Below, one piece after another: positions 6,564 through 6,966 of a DNA stretch of 6,966 nucleotides (position 1 is the first letter of the stretch; every line of letters begins with the position of its first letter). This stretch comes from UBA668 sp049424465 (lineage in GTDB: Bacteria > Actinomycetota > Acidimicrobiia > Acidimicrobiales > Ilumatobacteraceae), in NCBI GenBank assembly GCA_049424465.1, contig JBMSSR010000156.1:1-6966 (forward strand). The letters run 5' to 3'. The position numbers were made by a program, and so were the translations under genes. The notes under the pieces are model-generated. The model worked only from the letters and a program-made list of their open reading frames with translations. It was not told the DNA's origin and made no database searches.

Positions 6564-6606
6564 GACGGCCGGGCCGTCGGGCTTCGACCGGTTGTCGAGG
6601 CCGGTC
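6564..6606 (-). other. Two tandem hairpins in the infC-rpmI gap
   Basis: The 95-base gap between infC and rpmI holds two clean inverted repeats. GACGGC (6564-6569) pairs with GCCGTC (6573-6578) around three bases. GACCGG (6586-6591) pairs with CCGGTC (6601-6606) around nine bases. Neither is followed by a T-run on the transcribed strand, so complete termination inside the operon is unlikely. They could be a processing or partial-termination site, or part of an L20-binding autoregulatory RNA, since E. coli L20 controls rpmI through mRNA just upstream of it. No sequence match to a known L20 leader was established. Confidence 0.4.
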
Positions 6607-6621
6607 AGGTCGTGGTGCCGG

Positions 6622-6966
6622 TCACTCGCCGTCGGCGGCGACCGCAGCAGGTGCGGCGTCGGCCGGGGCGGCATCGGCGGGGCGATCGGATTTCTTCGGA
6701 GCGACCTTCTTCTCGGGCGCCAGCACCATGGTCATGTTGCGGCCCTCGAGGCGGGCCTGGGTCTCGACCTTGGCGAGCGGTCCGAGCTGCTCGAGCACGG
6801 CATCGAGGATCTTCGAGCCGAGTTCCGGGTGGGCCATCTCGCGGCCACGGAACTGCAGCGTGACCTTGACCTTGTGACCCTCGGAGAGGAAGTCGTGCAT
6901 GTGGCGGACCTTGGTGTCGAAGTCGCCCTTGCCGATCTTGGGACGGAACTTGACTTCCTTGATCGA
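6622..6966 (-). CDS. infC: Translation initiation factor IF-3, C-terminal part (N-terminus beyond window edge)
   Basis: IF-3 binds the 30S subunit, prevents premature joining of the 50S subunit and checks start-codon and initiator-tRNA pairing. The window holds the last 114 codons; the N-terminal domain and linker lie off the right edge. The visible part begins at SIKEVKFRPKIG and continues through the C-terminal domain: KVRHMHDFLSEGHKVKVTL, then FRGREMAHPELG, the strongest IF-3 signature, then VETQARLEGRNMTMVLAP, where the domain normally ends. After that comes a roughly 30-residue tail, first lysine-rich (KKVAPKKSDRP) and then a low-complexity Ala/Asp/Pro run that includes two ADAAP repeats. 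The in-frame ATG at 6900 (the M of MHDFL) is internal, because the frame continues upstream with conserved IF-3 sequence. It is the first gene of the infC-rpmI-rplT group; its promoter and start are outside the window. Confidence 0.97.
   Translation of the reverse strand, partial: SIKEVKFRPKIGKGDFDTKVRHMHDFLSEGHKVKVTLQFRGREMAHPELGSKILDAVLEQLGPLAKVETQARLEGRNMTMVLAPEKKVAPKKSDRPADAAPADAAPAAVAADGE

Noticed and set aside
1..6966. Mobile element, defence or other accessory system
   Set aside because: All genes are core housekeeping genes in a conserved order with uniform composition; no transposase, integrase, attachment repeats or CRISPR repeats are seen.

Overview
The window is a GC-rich stretch of core bacterial chromosome from an actinobacterium. 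The minus-strand order infC, rpmI, rplT, a SpoU/TrmH-type rRNA methyltransferase, pheS, pheT, argC is the classic actinobacterial neighbourhood. A deep-branching actinobacterial lineage (for example Acidimicrobiia) is possible, but that is only a guess from memory of gene style; nothing in the window fixes the genus. I see no mobile element, tRNA, rRNA, CRISPR array or phage gene.

Layout, read in the direction of minus-strand transcription (right to left): the C-terminal part of infC (cut by the right edge) is followed by a 95-base gap with two small hairpins, then rpmI, then rplT. The methyltransferase gene follows with its reading frame overlapping the rplT stop codon. A 164-base non-coding gap rich in inverted repeats precedes pheS, which is followed after 10 bases by pheT. 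A single plus-strand gene of the YqgE/AlgH family (955-1572) converges on the pheT end over 44 bases and diverges from argC over 78 bases. argC runs off the left edge without its last roughly 50 codons.

Functionally the right half serves translation: initiation factor IF3, large-subunit proteins bL35 and uL20, a probable rRNA 2'-O-methyltransferase, and both subunits of phenylalanyl-tRNA synthetase. The left half is the start of an arginine biosynthesis cluster. argC appears to have its own leaderless promoter, and a 14-base perfect palindrome that looks like an ArgR operator overlaps its -35 region. The genes themselves are ordinary. The points worth a second look are the ArgR-like box in the argC/yqgE gap, the lack of a standard start codon for the full-length methyltransferase frame, the competing hairpins ahead of pheS, and the inverted yqgE gene inside an otherwise collinear array. 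I found no evidence for a novel multi-gene system.
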